From Candidatus Aenigmatarchaeota archaeon (lineage in GTDB: Archaea; Aenigmatarchaeota; Aenigmatarchaeia; QMZS01), in assembly GCA_003663295.1 (NCBI GenBank), contig QMZS01000046.1, positions 1 through 6,939 of the forward strand: DNA of 6,939 nucleotides, in the 5' to 3' direction. How positions within the stretch are numbered: the first letter of the stretch is position 1; every line of letters starts with the position of its first letter. Of the stretch, positions 1-6,496 are shown piece after piece. The position numbers and the translations under genes are program-made. The notes under the pieces were generated by a model, which was given only the letters and a program-made list of their open reading frames with translations, did not search any database and had not been told where the DNA came from.

Positions 1-2667
1 TGCGCAAACTGTTGCGCTGGAATTTGCGTTGATAATCCAAAAACATGCCAACAATTAGGTGGTGCCTGTTGCGATTCAGGTCCATGTATTCGAGGTAAAA
101 TATCCGGAGCTTCTGATTGCGATGAATGTTGCACAAGTTCATCTGATTGTCAGGTAAGTCCATTTTGCGGAGACAATAACTGTGATTCAGGAGAATGCTC
201 AAGCGGATGCACTCAGGATTGTTCAGTAACAGACTGTTGCGGAATAGAGCAATGCAACCCAGCAATAGGAGAAAACTGTTCAACTTGTCCCGGTGATTGC
301 GGAGAATGCCCCCCAGAAAATTACAAAGATTCTTCAAAGTTTTCATCAAAACAAACTTTCCTAATCAGCGATGAAAACTGGAGAGATGTTTTGACCTTAG
401 TCCCTTTAACAACATGGACAAGCAAGAATGATAACTGGTGCCAGGGAGGTTATGGAACCGCGGATAACACTTGTGTTTATTCAACTTTAATTTACCACAA
501 GGAAACTAATGCCTTTGATATTGATTCTGCAATATATTTCATGCAACAATACAGTTCTTCAAAGGTAACTATAATTGGAAACACCCCAACTGAATTAGAC
601 AATCTTTTAACCGCAGCCAAACCTTTGGGAGCGGGATTAACTTCTACACAAATCACAAGAATATACCCAACTAATTATCTTACCTACTGGAAATCATACA
701 AAAGCATAGTTTATGTTGATGATAATTATGAACTGGCATTAATGGCTTCTGTATACGCTTCTTTAATCAATGCCCCTCTTATAATCAAAGGATATAATGA
801 TAATATTAATTTTGATTCTCTAGAGGTAATCTGCGTTGGAAACCCTTCAACATCAAAATGCGATAAAAAATATTCTTTAGAAGCAATTCAGAAAGAGTAT
901 TTAAGCAAAACAAATACAGATAAATTTATGCTAGTCAATCCAAATGATTTAAGTATAAAAGTTACCCAGACATTCACTCCGGAAAAATCTGGGAGTTCCA
1001 TTTCAGAATTATACACGAAAACTTCTTTAGCTGCGCCAATTCTTGCAAGCGCAAAGCACGAATTAATTCTCAGCACAACAGAAACAGATTACCAAAAAAT
1101 AAATGATTATTTAAAGGTAAATCTCGCTGAATTATATATTGGAACTAAAAAAATATTGTTAAATGCAGATAATTTTCCTTCTCTTTCATATATATACAAA
1201 GATAATAAATATTTTTCAGTCTGTGATATTACCAATACCTCTTTTAGTTGTTTATTTAATCTTTCCATGCCTGCAGATATATATTCTCAATTACCTGAGG
1301 GGGGTAATTATAAAATTAGGAATGATATTGAGTTTAAAATCAAAGGAGTAAATCTTATTAATAAAACAGCAGTTTCAGATGAATTATTAAAGAAATTAAA
1401 GATTAATGGAATTCCAATGTTGTCGCAGATTGGTGTAGATATTGGTTATGATTTTAAGAGAAATATTACTGACTGTATAGTTTGGTTTTATCTAAACGGA
1501 ACTAATTATAAAACAGAGAATAACAAGATAGAGTTAGAGAATCTAATGTTTGATTCTCATGCATATAATATCACTAGTGTTTTACTTATTCATAAATTAA
1601 AATATTATTTCACTGAAAAAGAAGATAATATAGGTTTAAGTATTTTAAGTAAAGAATCAGATAAAAAAGAAGTTTCAATTATGGATAATTTTACAATAAC
1701 CTATGTAATTGAAAATAAGAATAAGTTTAGTTTATATATTCCAGAAGAAAGTGTTATAACCGGTATTTCAAATGTTTATATAAACGGAAATATTTTTGAA
1801 GTAATTTCTAAGAGCAATTTAGAAGGAAAAATGAATCCTTTAGAAACTGTAACTTTACAAGTAAACTATAAATATTCTTCAATAATGCCTAAGGAAAAAT
1901 TATACCTGACTATTGTTGCAGCGCCAAATGCTGTTCTTTATAGAGAATATAAAGGTAAAAAAGGAAAACATTCAAATTACCGAGCTCTTGATAAAACAGA
2001 ATATGCTGATTTTAATGCAGATTATTATCCGGATATTCCTATTGGGAGAATACAAGGGATTACTATGAGTGATGTAAGCGCATATGTTTCAAGAGATTTG
2101 TTTTATGATCAAACACCCAGAACCAATAATATGGTATTTCTGGCAAGTTCCTTTTCATATATGTTATCTCAGGCAAATAGATGGTCGGATAAGTTTAGTC
2201 AGAGTGGATATAATACAAAGTGTCATACTGAAACAAGTGAGTGCTATGGGTTCAATGCCAATGAATGGAAAAATAATCATTTAGTAAGTTATCAGGATCA
2301 TGGAAATGGTGCTTGGGCAGGGATAAGTTACCGTTCCATTCCTAATTTAAATAATTCACTTATTTTTAATGATGCCTGTTCAACCTGTTCAACCTATAAT
2401 AAATATTCTTTTTGCAATACCGCAATAAGGAAAGGTGCTATAGCTCATTTAGGTGCAGTAGGTGTTGCCTATACAGGAAATCAGATTTATAGAGTTACTA
2501 TGAATGGAATTTATTATAATAATAAAACAATAGGAGACTCTTTTATGGAAGGATGTAAAACGAAGTATTATGGTGATCTTTCTTATCAATGGATGATTAC
2601 TTTATTTGGGGATCCAACACTTCAGATAAACCCTGATCATTTATTAAAAGAACCTCTTATTCATTAA
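1..2667 (+). CDS. Secreted Cys-rich protein with C-terminal gingipain-like (peptidase C25) domain, 5'-partial
   Basis: The frame is open from base 1, so the true start and any signal peptide lie upstream; the TTG at 391 is an internal codon. Of 888 visible residues, the first 103 hold 24 cysteines, with CGDNNC..GEC..GC..DC near 56-74 and C..AIGENC..CPGDC near 85-100. Residues 189-264 faintly resemble CWB2 cell-wall-binding repeats (VTIIG, then LMASVYASLINAPLII). Residues 265-660 look beta-rich. The C-terminal part has DFNADYYPDIPIGR (670-683), YQDHGNG with His767, NDACSTC with Cys793, and GDPTL (870-874), the order expected of C25 cysteine peptidases, where His and Cys form the dyad. Inferred role: surface or secreted proteolysis, perhaps of envelope proteins. 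There is no C-terminal membrane helix; the next gene, two bases on, could supply an anchor. The peptidase call rests on motifs, and an inactive homologue remains possible. Confidence 0.72.
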   Translation, partial: CANCCAGICVDNPKTCQQLGGACCDSGPCIRGKISGASDCDECCTSSSDCQVSPFCGDNNCDSGECSSGCTQDCSVTDCCGIEQCNPAIGENCSTCPGDCGECPPENYKDSSKFSSKQTFLISDENWRDVLTLVPLTTWTSKNDNWCQGGYGTADNTCVYSTLIYHKETNAFDIDSAIYFMQQYSSSKVTIIGNTPTELDNLLTAAKPLGAGLTSTQITRIYPTNYLTYWKSYKSIVYVDDNYELALMASVYASLINAPLIIKGYNDNINFDSLEVICVGNPSTSKCDKKYSLEAIQKEYLSKTNTDKFMLVNPNDLSIKVTQTFTPEKSGSSISELYTKTSLAAPILASAKHELILSTTETDYQKINDYLKVNLAELYIGTKKILLNADNFPSLSYIYKDNKYFSVCDITNTSFSCLFNLSMPADIYSQLPEGGNYKIRNDIEFKIKGVNLINKTAVSDELLKKLKINGIPMLSQIGVDIGYDFKRNITDCIVWFYLNGTNYKTENNKIELENLMFDSHAYNITSVLLIHKLKYYFTEKEDNIGLSILSKESDKKEVSIMDNFTITYVIENKNKFSLYIPEESVITGISNVYINGNIFEVISKSNLEGKMNPLETVTLQVNYKYSSIMPKEKLYLTIVAAPNAVLYREYKGKKGKHSNYRALDKTEYADFNADYYPDIPIGRIQGITMSDVSAYVSRDLFYDQTPRTNNMVFLASSFSYMLSQANRWSDKFSQSGYNTKCHTETSECYGFNANEWKNNHLVSYQDHGNGAWAGISYRSIPNLNNSLIFNDACSTCSTYNKYSFCNTAIRKGAIAHLGAVGVAYTGNQIYRVTMNGIYYNNKTIGDSFMEGCKTKYYGDLSYQWMITLFGDPTLQINPDHLLKEPLIH
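2377..2394 (+). repeat. 9-bp perfect tandem duplication over the candidate catalytic cysteine
   Basis: TGTTCAACC occurs twice head to tail and encodes Cys-Ser-Thr-Cys-Ser-Thr (residues 793-798) directly after the Asn-Asp-Ala that precedes the proposed nucleophile. The repeat keeps frame. Either Cys793 or Cys796 could be the active residue; Cys793 fits the hydrophobic-strand-then-Cys pattern of the family better. Confidence 0.85.
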
Positions 2668-2669
2668 GT

Positions 2670-3590
2670 ATGAAAACAAAAATATTATTTGGTTGGGTTG
2701 GAATATTTTTAATCTTTCTACCAATAACCTTAGCTTTTACAACCACAGATATTCAAGTCAAACCTTCATTCACTATTGGAGAACAAATTACTTTTAGTTA
2801 CATTTTAACTTCAGATATAGAAGAAGAAATAAGTTATTTTGCAAGTATTGATTGCGAAGAAGCGCCTCAAGCAATGTTAGACCTAAAAACAATACTTTTA
2901 CAACCAAACACCCCCATCACTGAAATTTACAAAGGTTATACTGTGGACAACACCACGCAACCTCAGAATTGTTATGCAACTGTATCAATAGTAGAACCTT
3001 ATGATTTAGTTGAAACAAAACAATTTAAAGTAATTGCAAATCCAAGTTTTGAATTTGATGTTTTCACCTGCAAAGATTCTGCGTGTCACAGCAAATCAAA
3101 AATTTTCATACAGGAAAAAACAATTTATCTGGATTATAATTCTGAAGTTGAGAACCCAATAATAACCGCAACTTTAATCCACCCGGACAAAACAACGAAA
3201 CAATTAACCCTGCCAATTTCAATTAAAGCAGACCAGATTGGAACATATACACTCGAAGTTGCGGCTTCAAAAGAAGGATATCAATTAATTCAGGTTTCTA
3301 CGGACTTTGGCGTTATTAAAAATGAAGCAAATATAGAAATAGAACCAATAACCTGCGACAATAATTTGATATGCGGAAAAGGCGAAACTTATAATAACTG
3401 CCCTAAGGATTGTCCTTCAGGTTCAAAAGATGGTTATTGCGATAAAATCTCAGATGGTATCTGTGACCCTGACTGCAGTTCTCAGGAAGACAAAGACTGT
3501 AAACCAACAGGAGAACTTCCCTGGTTGTGGATAGCAATTGTTGTTATAATTGTTGGCAGCTTAGGTTTATTGCTTTTTTTGAAGAAATAA
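2670..3590 (+). CDS. Single-pass membrane protein with signal peptide, beta-rich ectodomain and Cys-rich stalk
   Basis: The 306-residue product has an N-terminal signal peptide (Lys2 and Lys4, hydrophobic 5-20, likely cleavage after LA at 21-22). Two beta-rich, probably Ig-like segments follow (about 24-120 and 125-215). A module with eight cysteines (229, 235, 244, 248, 257, 265, 269, 277) contains CGKGETYNNCPKDC. A membrane helix at about 284-304 ends in Lys-Lys, giving an outside ectodomain and a very short cytoplasmic tail. The ATG lies two bases after the upstream stop with no Shine-Dalgarno sequence, so translational coupling within one transcript is likely. The Cys-rich module resembles that of the neighbouring C25-like protein, pointing to a shared location and perhaps physical partnership. 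No enzymatic motif is visible. The family is not recognised; an adhesin, substrate receptor or anchor for the peptidase are all inference. Confidence 0.82.
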   Translation: MKTKILFGWVGIFLIFLPITLAFTTTDIQVKPSFTIGEQITFSYILTSDIEEEISYFASIDCEEAPQAMLDLKTILLQPNTPITEIYKGYTVDNTTQPQNCYATVSIVEPYDLVETKQFKVIANPSFEFDVFTCKDSACHSKSKIFIQEKTIYLDYNSEVENPIITATLIHPDKTTKQLTLPISIKADQIGTYTLEVAASKEGYQLIQVSTDFGVIKNEANIEIEPITCDNNLICGKGETYNNCPKDCPSGSKDGYCDKISDGICDPDCSSQEDKDCKPTGELPWLWIAIVVIIVGSLGLLLFLKK

Positions 3591-3630
3591 ATATTTAATA
3601 AGGTTCAAATAAATAATTTTAATTTATTAA
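3591..3630. terminator. Convergent AT-only gap with a weak inverted repeat
   Basis: This short gap separates the 3' ends of the surface-protein unit and dphB. It holds a 7-bp inverted repeat of A and T only (3608-3614 with 3622-3628, 7-base loop) and short T runs on the + strand (3617-3620). Archaeal termination mainly needs oligo-T, and the runs here are short, so a shared bidirectional terminator is only a guess from position. Confidence 0.25.
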
Positions 3631-4353
3631 TTAAGCTCTTAGCGAATCCAAATATTCTTTCTCAAGGAAATGCAGTTTGCCGGGGATTATAATAACACAG
3701 AGAAAGCAATTCAGATTAAGCAGGTTTTTTATTTTATCATATCTTAAAATCTGTTCACTGCTTCCTGCTTTGCAGAAAACAACGACTTCAGTTTCATCGG
3801 AAATAAGCTTTTTTTTGAATTTATTTTCCAAATCAAGCAATATTTTTAATCCTTCTCCGCAGGTCATTAATTTTTCTTTTGTAATATCCAGAAGAAATAA
3901 TGTGTGCGCGTCCTGTTTAAGATTGTCTTCAAGCAAATTATAAGGTGCTTCAGAGTAATAATAAGCTATTGTTGATACTTTCCCAAACTTATAAATCTGC
4001 AGTCCGGTTTCCCCAATTGCGGAGAAGATGGAACTTGAGTGTATTATTTTTGTTTTTACTCCTAGTTTTTTTGCATCTAATAGGATTGAATTATGAGTTG
4101 TTGCAATCAGAGAATCCCCGGGAACTAATAGAGCAACGTCTTTCTCTTTTGCAATATCAAGAATTTTGTTGATATTATTTTCTAAATCTTCTCTCCCTAC
4201 AGTTTCTGCATTAATTCCAAGACTTTTTAAATCCCCTTTCCACAAACTTGTATATTTCTCAATGAATATTTTATCGCACTTTTTTGCGGCTTCCAGACCT
4301 TTAATAGAAATATCTTTTTCATCCCAGAGACCAATACCAATTAAATATAACAT
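3631..4353 (-). CDS. dphB: Diphthine synthase (S-adenosylmethionine-dependent methyltransferase)
   Basis: DphB/Dph5 enzymes use S-adenosylmethionine to methylate the modified histidine of translation elongation factor 2, the second step of diphthamide synthesis, in the cytoplasm. The 240-residue product shows family landmarks in order: MLYLIGIGLWDEKDIS at the start, GDSLIATTH (79-87), GETGLQIYKFGK (114-125) and PGKLHFLEKEYL (224-235). The start is the ATG at 4353, because the family begins MLYLIG; an ATG 27 bases upstream would add nine atypical residues and overlap the preceding gene. Length is slightly below the usual 250-265. The amidohydrolase stop is one base upstream, so the genes should be co-transcribed. 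One oddity is Ser81 where the family normally has Pro (GDPxxATTH). The identification is firm. Confidence 0.95.
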   Translation of the reverse strand: MLYLIGIGLWDEKDISIKGLEAAKKCDKIFIEKYTSLWKGDLKSLGINAETVGREDLENNINKILDIAKEKDVALLVPGDSLIATTHNSILLDAKKLGVKTKIIHSSSIFSAIGETGLQIYKFGKVSTIAYYYSEAPYNLLEDNLKQDAHTLFLLDITKEKLMTCGEGLKILLDLENKFKKKLISDETEVVVFCKAGSSEQILRYDKIKNLLNLNCFLCVIIIPGKLHFLEKEYLDSLRA

Positions 4354-4354
4354 A

Positions 4355-5479
4355 TCAACACAAAATTTCCCCTTCTCCAATAACCATTTTAGGGTGACTT
4401 CCTAATGAGAAAGGGTCTTCTTTCCATACAACCAAAGACGCAAGTTTATTTTCTTTTATTTCTCCGATTTCCTTTGCCCCGATAATCTCCGCATTTTGTT
4501 TTGTTATTATTGAAATGCATTCTGCTTTGCTGAGACCAAAGTGTTTGAAGAATCTTAATTGCAAAAATAAATTTCTCTGGAGAACCACGGGGTGGTCGCT
4601 TATTAAACCGAATTTTGGGTTGATATCAATGAGATGTTTTATATTTTTCCAGCTTTCATTTTTTAATTCAACTTTAGGAGGAAATGAGTCAACAGGACCA
4701 TATACTATAGGAAATCCTGATTCTTTGATTATCTTAAATCCTCTTTCTGTGTTTAAATCGCATGCGTGATTTATCACAACATTTTTTAGTTTGAATTCTT
4801 TTGCTATTCTGATAATTGCGAGTATATCATCTTCTTTATGAACATGGATCATTAATCTTTCTTTGTTTTCAATTATCCTGATTAAATGTTCTGTCAAATA
4901 ACTGATTTCTTCAGGTTTCTTTTTTTTCTTTTCAATAAGTTTTTTTGTTTTTACTACTTCTGATAATTTAGTTCTTAAAAGATATGTTGCGCCCATTCTT
5001 GTGTAAGGTCTTGAGCCTTTCCATTCAGTTGTGCTTCTTGGATTGTAACCAAAAGCCATCTTAACCCCAGTATAATTCATAAATGCTTCTGCGGTGTTTT
5101 TTGCGTAATTTTTTATTAAGACGCATCTGCCACCTATAATATTTCCGCTCCCAGGCATTATATTTGAATATAAAATTCCATGTTCAACAGATTCTGAGAA
5201 TGCTTTGTCTTCAAGGTAAATTGAGTCTAAAGGGTCTGCAAAAAGAACAGGTCCCATAGGGTCATTTGCTTCGTCTTCTTGATAAGGCTCGCCGCTTCTG
5301 CATAATCCAATATGGCAATGCGAATCCACAAATGCGGGGGTAACAATTCCTTCCCCAATAATTTCGCATTTTGGTTTTGTACCCGTAATCTTTTTTATTT
5401 TCTTGTCAAATATAATATAAACATTATCTTTTGTGTTCTTTGAACCATCATATAATAATGTTGCTTTAATCGCTTTCAT
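4355..5479 (-). CDS. Metal-dependent amidohydrolase, imidazolonepropionase-related (COG1228-like)
   Basis: The 374-residue product has amidohydrolase-superfamily architecture: a small N-terminal beta domain, a TIM-barrel core and a C-terminal return to the beta domain. Likely metal ligands are His54 and His56 (VTPAFVDSHCH), His212/His214 (MIHVHKEDD), His238 (VINHACD) and Asp295 (LISDHPVV). PGSGNIIGG (109-117) and FGYNPR (143-148) fit an archaeal subgroup related to imidazolonepropionase, but no histidine-degradation genes are nearby and the substrate cannot be read from sequence. The C-terminal segment usually reading GKxADLVVW is ENKLASLVVW here, so a conserved Asp is lost. A lysine-rich stretch (179-188) is probably an exposed loop. 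The ATG at 5479 lacks a Shine-Dalgarno sequence and lies 23 bases after the pth2 stop. Cyclic-amide or peptide-like substrates are plausible; a specific reaction is not claimed. Confidence 0.88.
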   Translation of the reverse strand: MKAIKATLLYDGSKNTKDNVYIIFDKKIKKITGTKPKCEIIGEGIVTPAFVDSHCHIGLCRSGEPYQEDEANDPMGPVLFADPLDSIYLEDKAFSESVEHGILYSNIMPGSGNIIGGRCVLIKNYAKNTAEAFMNYTGVKMAFGYNPRSTTEWKGSRPYTRMGATYLLRTKLSEVVKTKKLIEKKKKKPEEISYLTEHLIRIIENKERLMIHVHKEDDILAIIRIAKEFKLKNVVINHACDLNTERGFKIIKESGFPIVYGPVDSFPPKVELKNESWKNIKHLIDINPKFGLISDHPVVLQRNLFLQLRFFKHFGLSKAECISIITKQNAEIIGAKEIGEIKENKLASLVVWKEDPFSLGSHPKMVIGEGEILC

Positions 5480-5502
5480 AATTAGTAATTGAAACTTAAT
5501 TA

Positions 5503-5841
5503 TTATAATAATTTTAAGTCTTTAATTAATTCGTCAATTTTTTTGTCTTCGTCAGGACCGATTCCCAGGCAGGTTATTGTTGCGCTTGGAAGTTGCGTTA
5601 ACCCTGCATCTATTACAAGAAAATTTGGCAGATTTTTTTCAAATACTTTTTTCTGGAGGTCAATTAGTTCCATTTCATCTTTAACTTTCAGAACAACTTT
5701 TTTGGCTCCTTCCCTTTCCCAGATTTTCCTCAATTGTTTATCTGCTCTTTTATAAGAACCTATGCTTGCATGAGCAACCTGAGCCGCTATTTTGCCTTTA
5801 CTCATTTTTAGATTAGTTCTGACAATAATGACTTGTTTCAT
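5503..5841 (-). CDS. pth2: Peptidyl-tRNA hydrolase, archaeal/eukaryotic Pth2 type
   Basis: Pth2 cleaves the ester bond between peptide and tRNA in peptidyl-tRNAs that fall off the ribosome, recycling the tRNA. The 112-residue product is a full-length small Pth2: KQVIIVRTNLKMSKGK (2-17), then AAQVAHAS (19-26), the IDAGLTQL segment (77-84), GIGP (93-96) and the terminal DLKLL. The conserved Lys of SKGKIAAQ and the Asp of DAG are present. The start is the ATG at 5841, because the family opens MKQVIVVR; an upstream ATG at 5889 would add 16 unrelated residues and overlap the divergent gene. It appears to be the first gene of the operon that continues into the amidohydrolase and dphB. The usual IAPGT after DAGxTQ is LPSAT here, a minor variation. 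Confidence 0.95.
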   Translation of the reverse strand: MKQVIIVRTNLKMSKGKIAAQVAHASIGSYKRADKQLRKIWEREGAKKVVLKVKDEMELIDLQKKVFEKNLPNFLVIDAGLTQLPSATITCLGIGPDEDKKIDELIKDLKLL

Positions 5842-5862
5842 ATATATATCCAAATTATAATT
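5842..5862. promoter_or_regulatory. Very short divergent promoter region
   Basis: Only 21 bases, nearly all A/T (TATATATAT then AAATTATAATTAT), separate the pth2 ATG from the first ATG of the divergent membrane-protein gene. The alternating TA tract could serve as a TATA box for + strand transcription starting near 5870, just before the TTG at 5884. The second AT tract could do so for the - strand, but its distance to the pth2 start is shorter than the usual 25 or so bases. BRE elements are not evident. Confidence 0.35.
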
Positions 5863-6117
5863 ATGCTTAAGGAGAATAATGAATTGCAAAAAACCTCAAG
5901 TAAAAAATTCCCAAGATTTTTAGTTTATCTAATATCTATAGGTGTCTTTTTTGTTTCTTCACTCCTGTTATTTTTTATTTTACCTCAGGTAATATTAATT
6001 TCAGATTTATTGGGTTATGCGGCAATAATTGTATTTTCTGTAATACATGGTTTGTTGTTTAAATTTTTTTGGATAAAAGTGATTGCAGGATTACTGATTG
6101 GGTTATACTTCCAGTAG
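5863..6117 (+). CDS. Small polytopic membrane protein, N-terminal part (probably frame-broken)
   Basis: From the ATG at 5863 this frame encodes 84 residues: a short charged cytoplasmic-type N-terminus with many Lys, a membrane segment at about 19-45, another at 48-68, and a hydrophobic stretch WIKVIAGLLIG (70-80) that stops abruptly after LYFQ. The next reading frame takes over with an equally hydrophobic segment, so this is probably the front half of one protein of about 196 residues. An alternative start is the TTG at 5884, which has AAGGAG at 5869-5874 nine bases upstream; the TTG at 5833 would overlap pth2 and is unlikely. No family is recognised and no catalytic motif is seen. It could also be a genuine small two- to three-helix protein overlapping the next gene. 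Confidence 0.55.
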   Translation: MLKENNELQKTSSKKFPRFLVYLISIGVFFVSSLLLFFILPQVILISDLLGYAAIIVFSVIHGLLFKFFWIKVIAGLLIGLYFQ

Positions 6118-6452
6118 TTCTCTCAGCAATCAGCACTCTTGTTTTTGGTTTTCTAAAATCTATGGAATATTTAAGTCAATACCTGGCTGAAGTTATGGGT
6201 CCAATTTCATCAGGGTCACCAAATTCATTTTCTTCGTTAAGTTTACAATTAAATCTTCCGAGTACTGATTTATTGTTTCTTTTGTTTATGGTACTATTTA
6301 ATATAAGTTTTATCTACAAATATTTGCAGAATTATGGTGATAAAAAATATATTTTTTTGTATCTGATTCCGGTTGTCTGTTATTTTTTAATATCCTTTGC
6401 GGTTACTACTTTTATTAGTTCTTCAGCAAGTACGGGATTGGCTCCGATATAA
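6069..6452 (+). CDS. Small polytopic membrane protein, C-terminal part (probably frame-broken)
   Basis: This frame has no ATG before 6162 and no Shine-Dalgarno sequence before the TTG at 6069, so an independent start is poorly supported. It encodes membrane segments at about 12-29 (VILPVVLSAIS...), 67-87 and 94-117, with a polar Ser-rich loop at 47-66. Joining the preceding frame at the GGG of 6100-6102 to GTT at 6102 gives IAGLLIG-VILPVVLSAIS, one continuous hydrophobic run, in a product of about 196 residues with about five helices. The relation is -1: one base appears to be missing, or ribosomes slip. If the ATG at 6162 were used alone, the product would be 96 residues with two helices. 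The function is unknown. Confidence 0.55.
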   Translation: MDKSDCRITDWVILPVVLSAISTLVFGFLKSMEYLSQYLAEVMGPISSGSPNSFSSLSLQLNLPSTDLLFLLFMVLFNISFIYKYLQNYGDKKYIFLYLIPVVCYFLISFAVTTFISSSASTGLAPI

Positions 6453-6472
6453 CAATCTATTTGAAATATTAC

Positions 6473-6496
6473 AAAAAATTATTCAGTTTATTTTTT
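6473..6496. terminator. Oligo-T runs on both strands in the convergent gap
   Basis: Six A on the + strand (6473-6478) give a T6 run on the - strand about ten bases beyond the stop of the downstream - strand gene. T6 on the + strand (6491-6496) lies about 40 bases beyond the stop of the membrane-protein gene, inside the 3' end of the opposing gene. Oligo-T is the usual archaeal termination signal, so the two runs could end the two converging transcripts. No hairpin is obvious. Confidence 0.35.

Noticed and set aside
391..393. TTG as the start codon of the C25-like gene
   Set aside because: The same frame is open back to base 1 and encodes the Cys-rich modules, so this is an internal Leu codon.
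1289..1309. 7-bp inverted repeat AATTACC/GGTAATT around a G-rich loop
   Set aside because: It lies inside coding sequence (QLPEGGNYK) with no nearby boundary or regulatory context; a match of this size is expected by chance in AT-rich DNA.
1..2667. Possible change in codon use along the C25-like gene (mosaic origin)
   Set aside because: G/C at third positions in 40-codon samples was 9 (from base 1), 14 (from 421), 8 (from 1501) and 6 (from 2341): uneven, but no clean breakpoint.
4354..4380. Longer dphB start adding nine residues (MEKGKFCVD)
   Set aside because: The family begins MLYLIG at the ATG of 4353, and the longer form would overlap the end of the amidohydrolase gene.
3677..4769. Several + strand open frames opposite dphB and the amidohydrolase
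   Set aside because: They are antisense shadows of well-identified genes and show no coherent protein features.
5842..5889. Longer pth2 start adding 16 residues
   Set aside because: Pth2 proteins begin at the MKQVI segment; the extension is unlike the family and runs into the divergent gene.
5879..5923. Tiny frame from ATG 5879 right after AAGGAG
   Set aside because: It stops after 14 codons, the Shine-Dalgarno spacing is only four bases, and it overlaps the membrane-protein frame; too short to support.
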